64,000 nucleotides of DNA, taken from Adlercreutzia mucosicola DSM 19490 (lineage in GTDB: Bacteria > Actinomycetota > Coriobacteriia > Coriobacteriales > Eggerthellaceae). Shown piece by piece: positions 15,845-24,532 of this stretch. The first letter of the stretch is position 1, and every line of letters starts with the position of its first letter. The stretch covers positions 1-64,000 of the forward strand of contig NZ_AUGK01000016.1 in the NCBI RefSeq assembly GCF_000422625.1, given 5' to 3'. The notes under the pieces are model-generated. The model was not told where the DNA came from, did no database searches, and saw only the letters and a program-made list of their open reading frames with translations. The position numbers and the translations under genes are program-made.

Positions 15845-17134
15845 CTATGCGGCCAGCAGCTGCTCGAGGGCGGCGAGCTTCACACAGCAGCAGAACACGT
15901 CCATGGCGGCGTCCAGCTCCTCTAAAGGTGGCAGCGACGGGGCGATACGGATGTTTCCGTCGGCGGGGTCGTTGCCGTAGGGCCAGGTGGCGCCGGCGCC
16001 GGTCATGGTGACGCCGGCGGCTTTCGCCAGCTCCACGATGCGGCGGGCGGTCCCGTCGGGTCCGTCGAAGCTGACGAAGTAGCCGCCGCGCGGGGTCGTC
16101 CAGGTGGCGACGGCCGCTTCGGTCAGCTCCTCGTCCAAACGACGGCACACCAGCTCGAACTTCGGTCCCATGAGCGCTCCGTGGCGCGCCATGTGCTCGG
16201 CCAGCCCCGCGCCCTCGTTCAGGAAACGGGCGTGGCGCAGCTGGTTCAGCTTGTCGTGGCCGATGGCCTGGGCGTTCATGTGGCGCTTGATCTCGGCCAC
16301 GTTGGCCGGGCTCGCCGCCACGGCCGCCACGCCGGCCCCGGGGAAGGTGATCTTGGAGGTGGACCCGAACTTCAGGTAGCGATCGGGGTTGCCCGCCTCG
16401 GCGCAGGCGACGGCGATGTCGAGCACGGTATCCTGCTCGGAGGCGTCGGCGGAGAAGTGGTGCACGGCGTAGGCGTTGTCCCAGAAGATGCGGAAGTCCG
16501 GCGCGGCGGCGTCCATGGCCGCCAGGCGGCGCACCACCTCATCGGCATAGGTAGCGCCCGTGGGGTTCGAGTACTTGGGCACGCACCAGATGCCCTTCAC
16601 GGCCTCATCGGCGGCCACGAGGCGCTCCACCTCGTCCATATTCGGGCCGTGCTCGTCCATGGCTACGGGGATCATCTCGATCCCGAAGGCCTCGCAGATG
16701 GTGAAGTGGCGGTCGTAGCCGGGCACGGGGCAGAGCCACTTCACCGCGGGCAGCTGGTTCCAGGGCGCCGCGCCCTGGGTGCCGAACAGCATGAGGCGCG
16801 CCATGGCGTCGTACATGGCCGTGAGCGAGGCGTTGCCCAGCACGATGACGTTGTCGGGCTCGTCGTCCAGCAGCGCGGCCATGAGCCGCTTCGCCTCGGG
16901 AATGCCGTCGAGTACGCCGTAGTTGCGGCAGTCGGTGCCGTCCTCGGCGATCAGGTCGGCATCGGCGTCCAGCACATCCAACATCGGCAGCGACAGTTCC
17001 AGCTGGGCGGCCGAGGGCTTGCCCCGGGCCATGTTGAGCGAAAGACCGCGGGCGACCATCTCGTCGTAGCGGGTTCGCACCTGCGCCAGCTCGGTTTCCA
17101 GTTCCGCCTTCGACATGTCTGCGTAGCGCGGCAT
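15845..17134 (-). CDS. Class 1c aspartate aminotransferase (PF12897-type)
   Basis: The 429-residue PLP enzyme has the markers of the MocR-like/1c aspartate aminotransferase group: SLNMARGKPSAAQLELS, NYGVLDGIPEAKRLMA, and the PLP lysine in FGSTSKITFPGAG. The C-terminal segment GAGATWPYGNDPADGNIRIA contains the substrate-carboxylate-binding arginine. Such enzymes interconvert L-aspartate and oxaloacetate. ATG 17134 is used because GAAAGGACG lies immediately upstream; the longer frame lacks a site. It is convergent with murJ. Feeding L-Asp to the racemase and ligase of this neighbourhood is an attractive but unproven link. Confidence 0.85.
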   Translation of the reverse strand: MPRYADMSKAELETELAQVRTRYDEMVARGLSLNMARGKPSAAQLELSLPMLDVLDADADLIAEDGTDCRNYGVLDGIPEAKRLMAALLDDEPDNVIVLGNASLTAMYDAMARLMLFGTQGAAPWNQLPAVKWLCPVPGYDRHFTICEAFGIEMIPVAMDEHGPNMDEVERLVAADEAVKGIWCVPKYSNPTGATYADEVVRRLAAMDAAAPDFRIFWDNAYAVHHFSADASEQDTVLDIAVACAEAGNPDRYLKFGSTSKITFPGAGVAAVAASPANVAEIKRHMNAQAIGHDKLNQLRHARFLNEGAGLAEHMARHGALMGPKFELVCRRLDEELTEAAVATWTTPRGGYFVSFDGPDGTARRIVELAKAAGVTMTGAGATWPYGNDPADGNIRIAPSLPPLEELDAAMDVFCCCVKLAALEQLLAA

Positions 17135-17269
17135 CGTCCGTCCTTTCGCCGTAAAACTGCTCGTCTGCACAAGATAAAGACTATCACTACAGCCCGGTAA
17201 AGTATAATCCCATCGGTAAGGTTATCGGCACGGAATATGGCACTTCGCAAGAATGGCTGGCCATGCGGT

Positions 17270-17381
17270 GTCGGTTTCGGCAGGGGGTCCGCGCGCAGAT
17301 TCCGCAGCGACGAGAACAGTCCGGTGGACTGTTCTCCAAAACGAGGACTGCCCGAGCACGGCGCCCCCTGCCGAAACCGAC
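17270..17381 (+). promoter_or_regulatory. Structured leader upstream of the PutP-type symporter
   Basis: Outer 18-bp arms (17270-17287 and 17364-17381) are perfectly complementary. Nested inside is a perfect 11-bp hairpin (17312-17322 and 17326-17336, loop ggt) centred on AGTCC/GGACT. The structure ends 54 bp before the symporter ATG. It could be an RNA leader controlling expression, an operator, or a mobile palindrome. No known riboswitch class is recognised. The rest of the 301-bp gap (17135-17435) has no gene. Confidence 0.6.
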
Positions 17382-17435
17382 CCCCGGGGAGTCCCAAGCG
17401 TGTTGAACGGAATCTCACAGAATGGGGGAAAGAAC

Positions 17436-18998
17436 ATGATCGAAAGCGATATGCAAGTCGTCCTCGCCATGCTGCTCTACTTCGTGGTCGTGGTGGTCAT
17501 CGGCTTCGTGTACGCCAAGCGCTCCAACTCGTCGAGCGAGGAGTACTTCCTTGGCGGCCGCGGTCTGGGCCCGTGGCTCACGGCCCTGTCGGCCGAGGCC
17601 TCGGACATGTCCGGCTGGCTTTTGATGGGCCTGCCCGGCGTGGCCTACTTCACCGGTGCGTCGGATGCCATGTGGACGGCCATCGGCCTGGCCATCGGCA
17701 CCTACCTCAACTGGAAGTTCGTGGCCAAGCGCCTGCGCAAGTACTCCGAGAAGGCCGGCAACGCCATCACGGTGCCCGACTTCTTCTCCAACCGCTTCCA
17801 CGATAAGAAGCACATCCTCATGACCATCGCCGCTATCATCATCCTGCTGTTCTTCACCATCTACACGGCGTCGTGCTTCGTCACCGTGGGCAAGCTGTTC
17901 GCCACGCTGTTCGGCTGGGACTACGGCGTGATGATGGTCATCGGCGCCATCATCGTGTTCCTCTACACGTTCATGGGCGGCTACCTGTCGGTGTGCACCA
18001 CCGATCTCGTGCAGGGCACGCTGATGTTTCTGGCTCTGGCCACCATCTTCGTCGGCTCGGTCACGGCGGCCGGTGGCGTGGACAACACCGTCGCCTTCCT
18101 GCAGAGCATTCCCGGTTTCCTCTCGGGCACCGAGATCGCCACGCCGCTGCTCGACGAGGCCGGCAACCAGCTGATCGAGGGCAACGAGCCGATGTTCGGC
18201 CCGGCCGGCACCTACGGCATCATCACCATCGTGAGCGGGCTCGCCTGGGGTCTCGGCTACTTCGGCATGCCCCAGGTGCTCATCCGCTTCATGTCCATCC
18301 GCCACTCCGACGAGATCAAGAAGTCCCGTATGATCGCCATGATCTGGCTTGTGGTCTCCCTGTCCTCGGCGGTGTGCATCGGGCTCATCGGCCGCGCCTT
18401 CATCCCCACCGAGTTTCTCACCCAGTCGGCGGCCGAGTCGGTATTCATCGTGCTGTCGAAGATGCTGCTGCCCAGCTTCTTCTGCGGGCTGGTGGTCTCG
18501 GGCATCTTCGCCGCGGCCATGAGCTCGTCTTCCAGCTACCTGCTCATCTCGGGTTCGGCGGTGGCCACCAACATCTTCAAGGGGCTCATTAAGCGCGACG
18601 CCACCGACAACCAGGTGATGATCGTGGCCCGCATCACGCTGACCGCGGTGCTGCTGCTCGGCATCTTCTTGGCCATGGACCAGAACTCGTCCATCTTCGA
18701 CATCGTGTCCTACGCCTGGGCCGGCTTCGGCGCCTCCTTCGGTCCGCTTATGCTGTGCGCCCTGTACTGGCGCCGCACCACGCTGCCCGGCGCCATCGCC
18801 GGCATGCTCACCGGTGCCGCCACCGTGGTGATCTGGAAGAACCTCATTGCTCCTCTGGGCGGCTGGTTCGCCGTGTACGAGCTGCTGCCCGGCTTTATTC
18901 TGGCGCTCATCGTGATCGTGGTGGTGTCCAAGCTGACGAAGGAGCCCGGCAAGGAGGTCACCGACGACTTCGATACCTACATGGAATTGGACGTGTAG
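17436..18998 (+). CDS. putP: Sodium:solute symporter, PutP (proline) type
   Basis: The 520-residue protein has about 13 membrane helices and the SSS family hallmarks. EEYFLGGRGLGPWLTALSAE followed by ASDMSGWLLMGLPG is close to the Na+-binding region of E. coli PutP, and GLAWGLGYFGMPQVLIRFM and AAAMSSSSSYLLI are further conserved sites. It would import proline (or a related substrate) with Na+. ATG 17436 follows GGGGGAAAGA. It is single-gene transcribed with the structured leader upstream and a hairpin terminator downstream (19076-19106). Substrate is inferred from similarity to PutP; pantothenate or other solutes are less likely. Confidence 0.88.
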   Translation: MIESDMQVVLAMLLYFVVVVVIGFVYAKRSNSSSEEYFLGGRGLGPWLTALSAEASDMSGWLLMGLPGVAYFTGASDAMWTAIGLAIGTYLNWKFVAKRLRKYSEKAGNAITVPDFFSNRFHDKKHILMTIAAIIILLFFTIYTASCFVTVGKLFATLFGWDYGVMMVIGAIIVFLYTFMGGYLSVCTTDLVQGTLMFLALATIFVGSVTAAGGVDNTVAFLQSIPGFLSGTEIATPLLDEAGNQLIEGNEPMFGPAGTYGIITIVSGLAWGLGYFGMPQVLIRFMSIRHSDEIKKSRMIAMIWLVVSLSSAVCIGLIGRAFIPTEFLTQSAAESVFIVLSKMLLPSFFCGLVVSGIFAAAMSSSSSYLLISGSAVATNIFKGLIKRDATDNQVMIVARITLTAVLLLGIFLAMDQNSSIFDIVSYAWAGFGASFGPLMLCALYWRRTTLPGAIAGMLTGAATVVIWKNLIAPLGGWFAVYELLPGFILALIVIVVVSKLTKEPGKEVTDDFDTYMELDV

Positions 18999-19075
18999 GC
19001 GGTCAGCCGTCTGAGGGCGCGCGTCGGCGATCTCCCGATCTTCCCGGTCGCGGCCTTTCCGCTATACAGTTCCCC

Positions 19076-19106
19076 AACGGGGCGCCTCTTGCCGAGGCGC
19101 CCCGTT
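19076..19106 (+). terminator. Hairpin terminator after putP
   Basis: A perfect 13-bp GC-rich stem (19076-19088 and 19094-19106) with loop ttgcc lies 77 bp after the putP stop. The T-tract after it is short, so efficiency is uncertain. Confidence 0.65.
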
Positions 19107-19154
19107 CGCGTTCGGGCTACCATCTTTCTGTTAGTCACGAGCAAGGGGGCAACC

Positions 19155-20345
19155 ATGCTGAAAGCAGTTGAGATCAAGCCGGACGTATTCTGGGTCGGCG
19201 GCATCGATTGGAACGAGCGCAACTTCCACGGCTATACCACCGAGCGGGGCAGCACTTACAACGCCTATCTGATCTTGGACGAGCAGATCACGCTCATCGA
19301 CACCTGCAAGCGCCCCTTTACCGGCGAGCTGATCGACCGCATCAGCGACATCGTGGATCCGGCCTCCATCGCCTATGTCGTATCGAATCACGTGGAGATG
19401 GACCATTCCGGCGGCCTGCCCGCCCTGGCCGCCATCGCCCCCGATGCCACTATCGTCACCGGCGAGCCCAAGGGCATGCGCGGGCTTCGCGCCCATTACG
19501 GCGACGGGCTGAATCTCATGGGGGTGAAGACCGGCGACACGCTGAACATCGGCAAGCGCACCCTCACCTTCGTGCAGACGCCCATGGTGCACTGGCCCGA
19601 TTCCATGGTTACCTACGACGAGTACGACAAGATTCTCTTCTCCAACGATTCCTTCGGCCAGCACTATGCTTCTTCAAAGCGCTTCGACGACGAGGTGGGG
19701 CTGCCCGAGGTACTCGTGCAGGCGCAGAAGTACTACGCGAACATCGTGATGCCCTACGGCAAGAACGTAGAGGCGGCCTTAAAGGCGCTGGCGGCCTACC
19801 ACTTCGACATGATCGCCCCGGCCCATGGCATCATCTGGCGCACCCACGTGCCCGAGATTCTGGACTGCTACCGTCAGTGGAGCAGCGGCGAGCCCGAGGA
19901 GTACGCGCTTGTGGTGTACGACTCCATGTGGCACACCACCGAGGCCATGGCCGTGGAGATCACGGAGGCCTTCATGGAGATGGGCATCCCCGCGCGCCTG
20001 CTCGATCTGAAGGTGAACCACATCTCCGATATCATGGCCGAGGTGCTGTGCGCTCGCTACATCGCTGTGGGCTCGCCCACACTGAACAAGACTATGATGC
20101 CCACGGTGGCGGCCTTCCTCTGCTACATGCGCGGCCTGGCCCCGGCCGGGCGCGTGGGCATCCCCTTCGGCAGCTACGGTTGGGCGCCCATGGGCCCCAA
20201 CGAGGTGTACCAGCAGCTGGAGAGCTGCAAGTTCACCCTGCCCGAGGCCCCCTTCACCCATCAGTGGGTGGAGGACGAGGAGGGCCTCACGCGCCTTCAC
20301 GACGAGGTCATCCAGTTCGTCAGCCTGTTTCACGCGAAAGCTTAG
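19155..20345 (+). CDS. FprA-family A-type flavodiiron protein
   Basis: The 396-residue protein has an N-terminal metallo-beta-lactamase-like domain with diiron ligands in NHVEMDHSGG and in the later FVQTPMVHWPDS and NDSFGQHY segments. A C-terminal flavodoxin domain begins about residue 255 (LVVYDSMWHTTEAMA, the FMN phosphate loop). Flavodiiron proteins reduce O2 to water and/or NO to N2O and protect strict anaerobes. There is no fused rubredoxin domain, so a separate electron donor is needed. ATG 19155 follows AAGGGGG. It stands alone between putP and a convergent reductase gene. O2 versus NO preference cannot be read from the sequence. Confidence 0.93.
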   Translation: MLKAVEIKPDVFWVGGIDWNERNFHGYTTERGSTYNAYLILDEQITLIDTCKRPFTGELIDRISDIVDPASIAYVVSNHVEMDHSGGLPALAAIAPDATIVTGEPKGMRGLRAHYGDGLNLMGVKTGDTLNIGKRTLTFVQTPMVHWPDSMVTYDEYDKILFSNDSFGQHYASSKRFDDEVGLPEVLVQAQKYYANIVMPYGKNVEAALKALAAYHFDMIAPAHGIIWRTHVPEILDCYRQWSSGEPEEYALVVYDSMWHTTEAMAVEITEAFMEMGIPARLLDLKVNHISDIMAEVLCARYIAVGSPTLNKTMMPTVAAFLCYMRGLAPAGRVGIPFGSYGWAPMGPNEVYQQLESCKFTLPEAPFTHQWVEDEEGLTRLHDEVIQFVSLFHAKA

Positions 20346-20389
20346 CCCGCGACGGTCCGGCCGCCGAGTCGGTTTCCCTAACGGCGGAA

Positions 20390-20525
20390 TTTGTGCAACA
20401 AAGTTCGATAGGAAGACACGAGGGGGCTGAAAATCACCGTTTTCTTCCGCATTTCCCCGAAAATGCCCCTTCGTGTGCCTCCGGGGGACGTTCCCGTGTC
20501 TACCTATCGAACTTTGTTGCACAAA
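20390..20525. repeat. MITE-like palindromic element B, 136 bp
   Basis: The ends are perfect 23-bp inverted repeats (20390-20412 and 20503-20525, outer sequence TTTGTGCAACAAAGTTCGAT). Pairing continues inward with one mismatch to about 31 bp. Weaker similarity runs about 20 bp outward on both sides. It lies between convergent genes. The whole gene-free stretch 20346-20670 consists of this element and two terminator hairpins. Confidence 0.7.
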
Positions 20526-20544
20526 AGAGGGGTTTTGGAAAACC

Positions 20545-20572
20545 AAGAAGGCTCCCGTGGGGGAGCCTTCTT
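20545..20572. terminator. Terminator hairpin downstream of the flavodiiron gene
   Basis: A perfect 12-bp stem (20545-20556 and 20561-20572, loop gtgg) with A-rich left and T-rich right edges lies between convergent genes. Confidence 0.75.
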
Positions 20573-20608
20573 CATGGGGGAGGGACAAGGGATGTTTTGC
20601 ATCGGAAG

Positions 20609-20652
20609 AGACCGGGGTCAGGATTGGGGAGGGGATATTTCGACCCCGGTCT
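20609..20652. terminator. Second terminator hairpin before the flavoprotein gene end
   Basis: AGACCGGGGTC (20609-20619) pairs perfectly with 20642-20652; TTT follows on the plus strand. It lies 18 bp from the stop of the minus-strand flavoprotein gene and may serve it in the opposite direction. Confidence 0.55.
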
Positions 20653-20670
20653 TTTGACGGGAATGGTGGC

Positions 20671-22686
20671 TTAAGCGGGGGCGCCGCCTCCATTTGGAGC
20701 GCCGTCAGCGCCGGCCTCGCCGCCGGGGGCACCCCCCGGAGCACCGCCTCCGCCGCCCGGCCCGCCAGCGCCGCCTTCGCCGCCAGCTGAGGGCGGAGGA
20801 CCTTGCATGCCCTTGTCGGACTGCTTGATGTCGGCATTGCCGGCGCCCAGCGTGCAGTAGCGGTTATAGTCCTCGGTAGCCAAGAACTCGCCCAGGGTGT
20901 AGCCGAGGCACAGGCACATGCCGATGGATACGCCGTTCATGATGCCGTTGTAGCCCATGGGGAAACGGCCGCCGGAAGTGTTGCCGCAGGCGAACAGGCC
21001 CTTGATGGGCTCGAAGCCCTGGCCCTGCACCTGCTGGCGCCCCGTGACGAGTAGGCCGGAGGTGGCCACGAGCGAGCCGCCGCCCACCCGCTTGCCGCAG
21101 GGGTAGCCGTAGAAGGGGCCCTCCTCGATGGGCCACATGGTCTCGGGGTCACGGCCGAATTCGGTGTCCGCACCGGCCTTGCGGGCGGCGTTCCACTTCT
21201 CTACGGCCGCGAGCGCGTTGGCCTTCACGCCCTCTTCCATGCCCATGAAATCGCAGAGCTCTTCAAGGGTATCGGCGCAGTAGAGGAACTTTCCAGAGGT
21301 GTCGTCCCCCTCGGCGCCCGATCCCACGGCCGCCTCCATGGTGGCCTGCACGTTGGCAATGGTCTCCTCGTCCCACTCCTTGGGGGCAAGATGCCCCGCC
21401 AGCTGGTTGAGGAAGACCTCCTTCCAGTCGCCGCCCCAGATGAGGTAGGCGCGGTCGCCCGGCTCGCGGGCGCCGGCGCAGCCGGACAGGAGCGGGCCGC
21501 CGAAGGCCTCGTTGCAGTAGCGCTCGCCGTACTTGTTCAGCCACAGGCACTCGACGCCCTCCATAGGGGACAGGGGGATGAAGGCGTGGCTGCCCATGTC
21601 GCCGCCGGTGGCGATCTCCACCTTGGCGCCGATGCGCATGGCCATGGCGATGCCGCTGCCGTCGCGACCCGACATGGCGGCGCAGTCAGCGTACTCGCCG
21701 AGTTCGTAGTTCTCGCGGCAGATGGCGTTGTACATGGCGGAGTTGCTTCCGATGTCTCCGCAGGCGAGCACGATGGCGCCGCCGTTGTACTGGTGGTACT
21801 CGCCGCTGTTGGAATCCTTGGCGATGACCCCGGTCACCTCGGTGCCGTCATCGTTGTGCACGAGGCGCACGGCGGCCTGGCCGAACACGAACTCGGCGCC
21901 GGCCTCGCGGGCCTTGTCCTGGGAGCGTTTCACGGCGTCGGTCATGCCCACGCTGCCGCCGAACTGACAGGTGCCCACGTAGGAGGTGAAGCCGTTCTTC
22001 TTGTAGTTGTAGCCGTCCACCACCGGCCAGTTGAGCGGGATGAGCTCGTCTTTCTCGGCCTCGGTGTAGCCGTCGATGAACCAGTCGAGCGCCTCGCCGG
22101 AACGGTTTGCGAATTGGGACACCAACGTCGGTTGGGCGCGGCCGGCGGCGTACATCTGGTACTCGTTCATGAAGTCGATGACCGAGTATTCCGGAATGCC
22201 CACGCGGTCGAGCTGCCAGGAGGAGTTCAGATGCCCGATGTCGTTGCCCAGGGCGCTGAAGGTGTCCTCGGGCTGCATTTCGACGACGATGACCTTCTTT
22301 CCAAGCTCGCTTGCGCGGCGCGCCACGGCGGTGCCGGCGTGCCCGGCGCCGCAGACGATGATGTCCGCGTCGGTTGTGCTGGCGATCTCGTCTTCGGCGA
22401 TGGTCGGCTCCTCGCCGAGCCAGCCGGCGCCGAGAACCTCACCCATGGTCTTGCCCTGGTTGCCGGTAGCGGCCGCGGCGCCGGTTTCGGCCATGGAGCC
22501 GCCGTTGCCGGTGGCCTTGGCCTCGCCTTGGGCCTGCGGGCTGCATCCGGTGATCATCCCGGTGCTTGCGGCGCCCATGGCGAGTACGCCTGCGCCGCTC
22601 AGGAAGTGGCGGCGGCTGAGCGCGATGCGACCGCGCAGCGCGCTGATTTCACCAGCTGCGCTGTTGCTCTCGTGATGGTTTTTCAT
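20671..22686 (-). CDS. Tat-exported FAD-dependent reductase, fumarate reductase flavoprotein family (1)
   Basis: The 671-residue product has a twin-arginine signal ALSRRHFLSGAGVLAMG followed by a lipobox-like ITGC. The Rossmann FAD site is DADIIVCGAGHAGTAVARRA. The C-terminal FAD-binding stretch is IKGLFACGNTSGGRFPMGYN. The fold is that of FrdA/urocanate-reductase-like enzymes that reduce C=C bonds of organic acceptors outside the cell. There is no covalent-FMN domain, so electrons must come from a separate cytochrome or flavoprotein. The last about 43 residues are Gly/Ala/Pro-rich and disordered. ATG 22686 is used: AAAGGGG lies 6 nt upstream, while the ATG at 22692 abuts it. It is divergent from a membrane LuxR gene, its probable regulator. 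The substrate is unknown. Confidence 0.87.
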   Translation of the reverse strand: MKNHHESNSAAGEISALRGRIALSRRHFLSGAGVLAMGAASTGMITGCSPQAQGEAKATGNGGSMAETGAAAATGNQGKTMGEVLGAGWLGEEPTIAEDEIASTTDADIIVCGAGHAGTAVARRASELGKKVIVVEMQPEDTFSALGNDIGHLNSSWQLDRVGIPEYSVIDFMNEYQMYAAGRAQPTLVSQFANRSGEALDWFIDGYTEAEKDELIPLNWPVVDGYNYKKNGFTSYVGTCQFGGSVGMTDAVKRSQDKAREAGAEFVFGQAAVRLVHNDDGTEVTGVIAKDSNSGEYHQYNGGAIVLACGDIGSNSAMYNAICRENYELGEYADCAAMSGRDGSGIAMAMRIGAKVEIATGGDMGSHAFIPLSPMEGVECLWLNKYGERYCNEAFGGPLLSGCAGAREPGDRAYLIWGGDWKEVFLNQLAGHLAPKEWDEETIANVQATMEAAVGSGAEGDDTSGKFLYCADTLEELCDFMGMEEGVKANALAAVEKWNAARKAGADTEFGRDPETMWPIEEGPFYGYPCGKRVGGGSLVATSGLLVTGRQQVQGQGFEPIKGLFACGNTSGGRFPMGYNGIMNGVSIGMCLCLGYTLGEFLATEDYNRYCTLGAGNADIKQSDKGMQGPPPSAGGEGGAGGPGGGGGAPGGAPGGEAGADGAPNGGGAPA

Positions 22687-22833
22687 CCCCATCCCCTTTC
22701 TCGATTGTCTCCTTGTGGCCGCCGTGCCCGGCGGTCGTGGCATATGATGGGACAGAGGGCGCGTTCCATCCATACCGACGGGGTGGTGAAATGAGCGCCG
22801 GACCCTCACCATGAGAGGGTGATTTTGCTATTT

Positions 22834-22898
22834 TCCCAGGTGGGATGAAGAGCTGTTTCCATTGTGGTGAGGAGGGCCGCTAAAGAGCGTCGTATAAT
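22834..22898 (+). promoter_or_regulatory. Promoter and candidate operator of LuxR gene 1
   Basis: A perfect TATAAT lies at 22893-22898, about 48 bp before the ATG; no good -35 is seen, so activation would be needed. The palindrome TCCCAGGTGGGA (22834-22845) lies about 48 bp upstream of it. A related CCCA-N4-TGGG palindrome lies before the second LuxR gene (38582-38593). The region 22687-22945 has no other gene. Confidence 0.4.
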
Positions 22899-22945
22899 GA
22901 AGACGCTGATTTGAAGGCCTCGGGCGCATTGGGGGAGGAAGGGCC

Positions 22946-24517
22946 ATGGCTGGAAACGATGGGGATGATCGTCCCTTCACGGGGACGGAGACGGGGCGCA
23001 GGGCCGATTCGGCGGCAGGAGCCGGCGCGTTTCTCTCTGTTCATTTCGACGCCGTCCGAATACGTCTGCTCATTGGGTTTGCCTCCTTCGTAGCGTGGGT
23101 GAATCTGCTCATCTGCTTCGAGGGGCTTCTGCGCGACACCGTGGCTTACGGCGGCGGCGTTGTGCGCGATCCTTTGTTTGTGGCGGCCATGCTCGTAGCG
23201 GGGGTTGTGCTCATCGTCGCTGCGACGTGCGCCCCCCGCGTTTTGGCGGAGAAGGGGCTGTCGCCGCGTGGCATAACCTGGGGCTTGGCGTTGCTGGGCG
23301 TGCTGGGAGGCGCATCCGGCGTTGTCGGGGTCGCCCTCTCGGCTCTCGCCATCTCCAATACGACTGCGGTGTGGGTGGCCGCCACTGCTTTGGGCTGCAT
23401 GACGGGGCTCTTCGTGGCGGCTTACACCTTGGCGTGGGGATCGGTCGTCGCCGCCTTCGATATGCGCGAGATTCTCGTGGTGATCTGCGCGGCCCTGTGC
23501 CTGCAGTGGGTGCCCTTCGTGGGCGTTGTGCTGATGGGCTCGCTTGGCAAGGCCGCCCTCGCGGCGGGATTGCCGCTTCTCTCGTGGTGGTGCCTGCGAG
23601 GCTTCGTCGACGAACTTGCTCAAACTCGCTCAGCGCTCGGGGCGCGACGTGCGCGCAGCGAGGGCGCAGCCGGCCGGATCGCCCGCGGCGATTTCGTAAC
23701 CGGACGTGTGGCCGCCGCCCTTTTCTGCTTTGCCTTTGTCGTGCAGTTCGTCTGGACTTGCAATATCGTCATGGGCGAAGAGCCGCTTTCCGAGGGGCTG
23801 TTCTGGCTCGTGTACGTTTGCGTGCTCGTCGTTTCCACTCTGACGATGGTTGTTATCCTGGGGCTTATGGAGCGTTGGCGTTCCTATCGCATGGAGCTGT
23901 TCTATCGCATGGCCTTCGCGTTTGGCGTGCTCGGCTCGGTGGCTCTCCCGCTTGCCTACAACCACCTGTTTTTCTCTTACGCGGTCATCTACGTAGCCTA
24001 TGCTCTCATCGTCGCTACGATGTGGATGCTTGCCTGGTCGGTGGCGTTCATGCGGAAGGTGCCCTCGCCGCGTGTTATCGGCTGCGTGTTCGGCTTGCAG
24101 TACCTGGCGCTTCCCTGCGGTTTCGCCGCGGCCAAGCTCATGCAGTGGTGGGCTGGCGCTCAAGCGTCCTCGGGCCTTCTGCCCTATGTGGGTTTCGCCG
24201 CGGTCGCCGTGCTGGTGGTTGCCTACGTGCTCGTGCTGCCCGAGCGCACGCTGCTCTTACTGTCGCCGCGCCTTCTGAGGCTTTCCCATGAATCTTTGGA
24301 CGAGCGGTGCGGCGATGTGGCTCGCGCCTTTGGCCTCACCGAGCGGGAGGGGGAGGTTTTCGCGCTGCTCGCCCGCGGGCGCGATGTGGGCTATATCGAG
24401 CAGGCGCTGTTCATTTCGCGCAATACGGTGAACACCCATCGCAAGAACCTCTATCGCAAGCTCGGCATCCATACCCAGCAAGAACTGCTCTCGCTCATCG
24501 AGGACGGCTTGGCCTAG
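22946..24517 (+). CDS. LuxR-family regulator with multi-pass membrane sensor domain (1)
   Basis: The 523-residue protein has a short polar N-terminus, about twelve hydrophobic helices (residues 30-440), and a C-terminal LuxR helix-turn-helix (LTEREGEVFALLARG; ISRNTVNTHRKNLYRKLGIH). This membrane-LuxR architecture is expanded in Eggerthellaceae, typically beside respiratory reductases, and is thought to sense their substrates. ATG 22946 follows GGAGGAA. It is divergent from the Tat flavoprotein at 20671-22686, which is its likely target. The ligand is unknown. No receiver domain is present, so it is a one-component system, not a response regulator. Confidence 0.9.
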   Translation: MAGNDGDDRPFTGTETGRRADSAAGAGAFLSVHFDAVRIRLLIGFASFVAWVNLLICFEGLLRDTVAYGGGVVRDPLFVAAMLVAGVVLIVAATCAPRVLAEKGLSPRGITWGLALLGVLGGASGVVGVALSALAISNTTAVWVAATALGCMTGLFVAAYTLAWGSVVAAFDMREILVVICAALCLQWVPFVGVVLMGSLGKAALAAGLPLLSWWCLRGFVDELAQTRSALGARRARSEGAAGRIARGDFVTGRVAAALFCFAFVVQFVWTCNIVMGEEPLSEGLFWLVYVCVLVVSTLTMVVILGLMERWRSYRMELFYRMAFAFGVLGSVALPLAYNHLFFSYAVIYVAYALIVATMWMLAWSVAFMRKVPSPRVIGCVFGLQYLALPCGFAAAKLMQWWAGAQASSGLLPYVGFAAVAVLVVAYVLVLPERTLLLLSPRLLRLSHESLDERCGDVARAFGLTEREGEVFALLARGRDVGYIEQALFISRNTVNTHRKNLYRKLGIHTQQELLSLIEDGLA

Positions 24518-24532
24518 GGGCTGCACTGCTAA

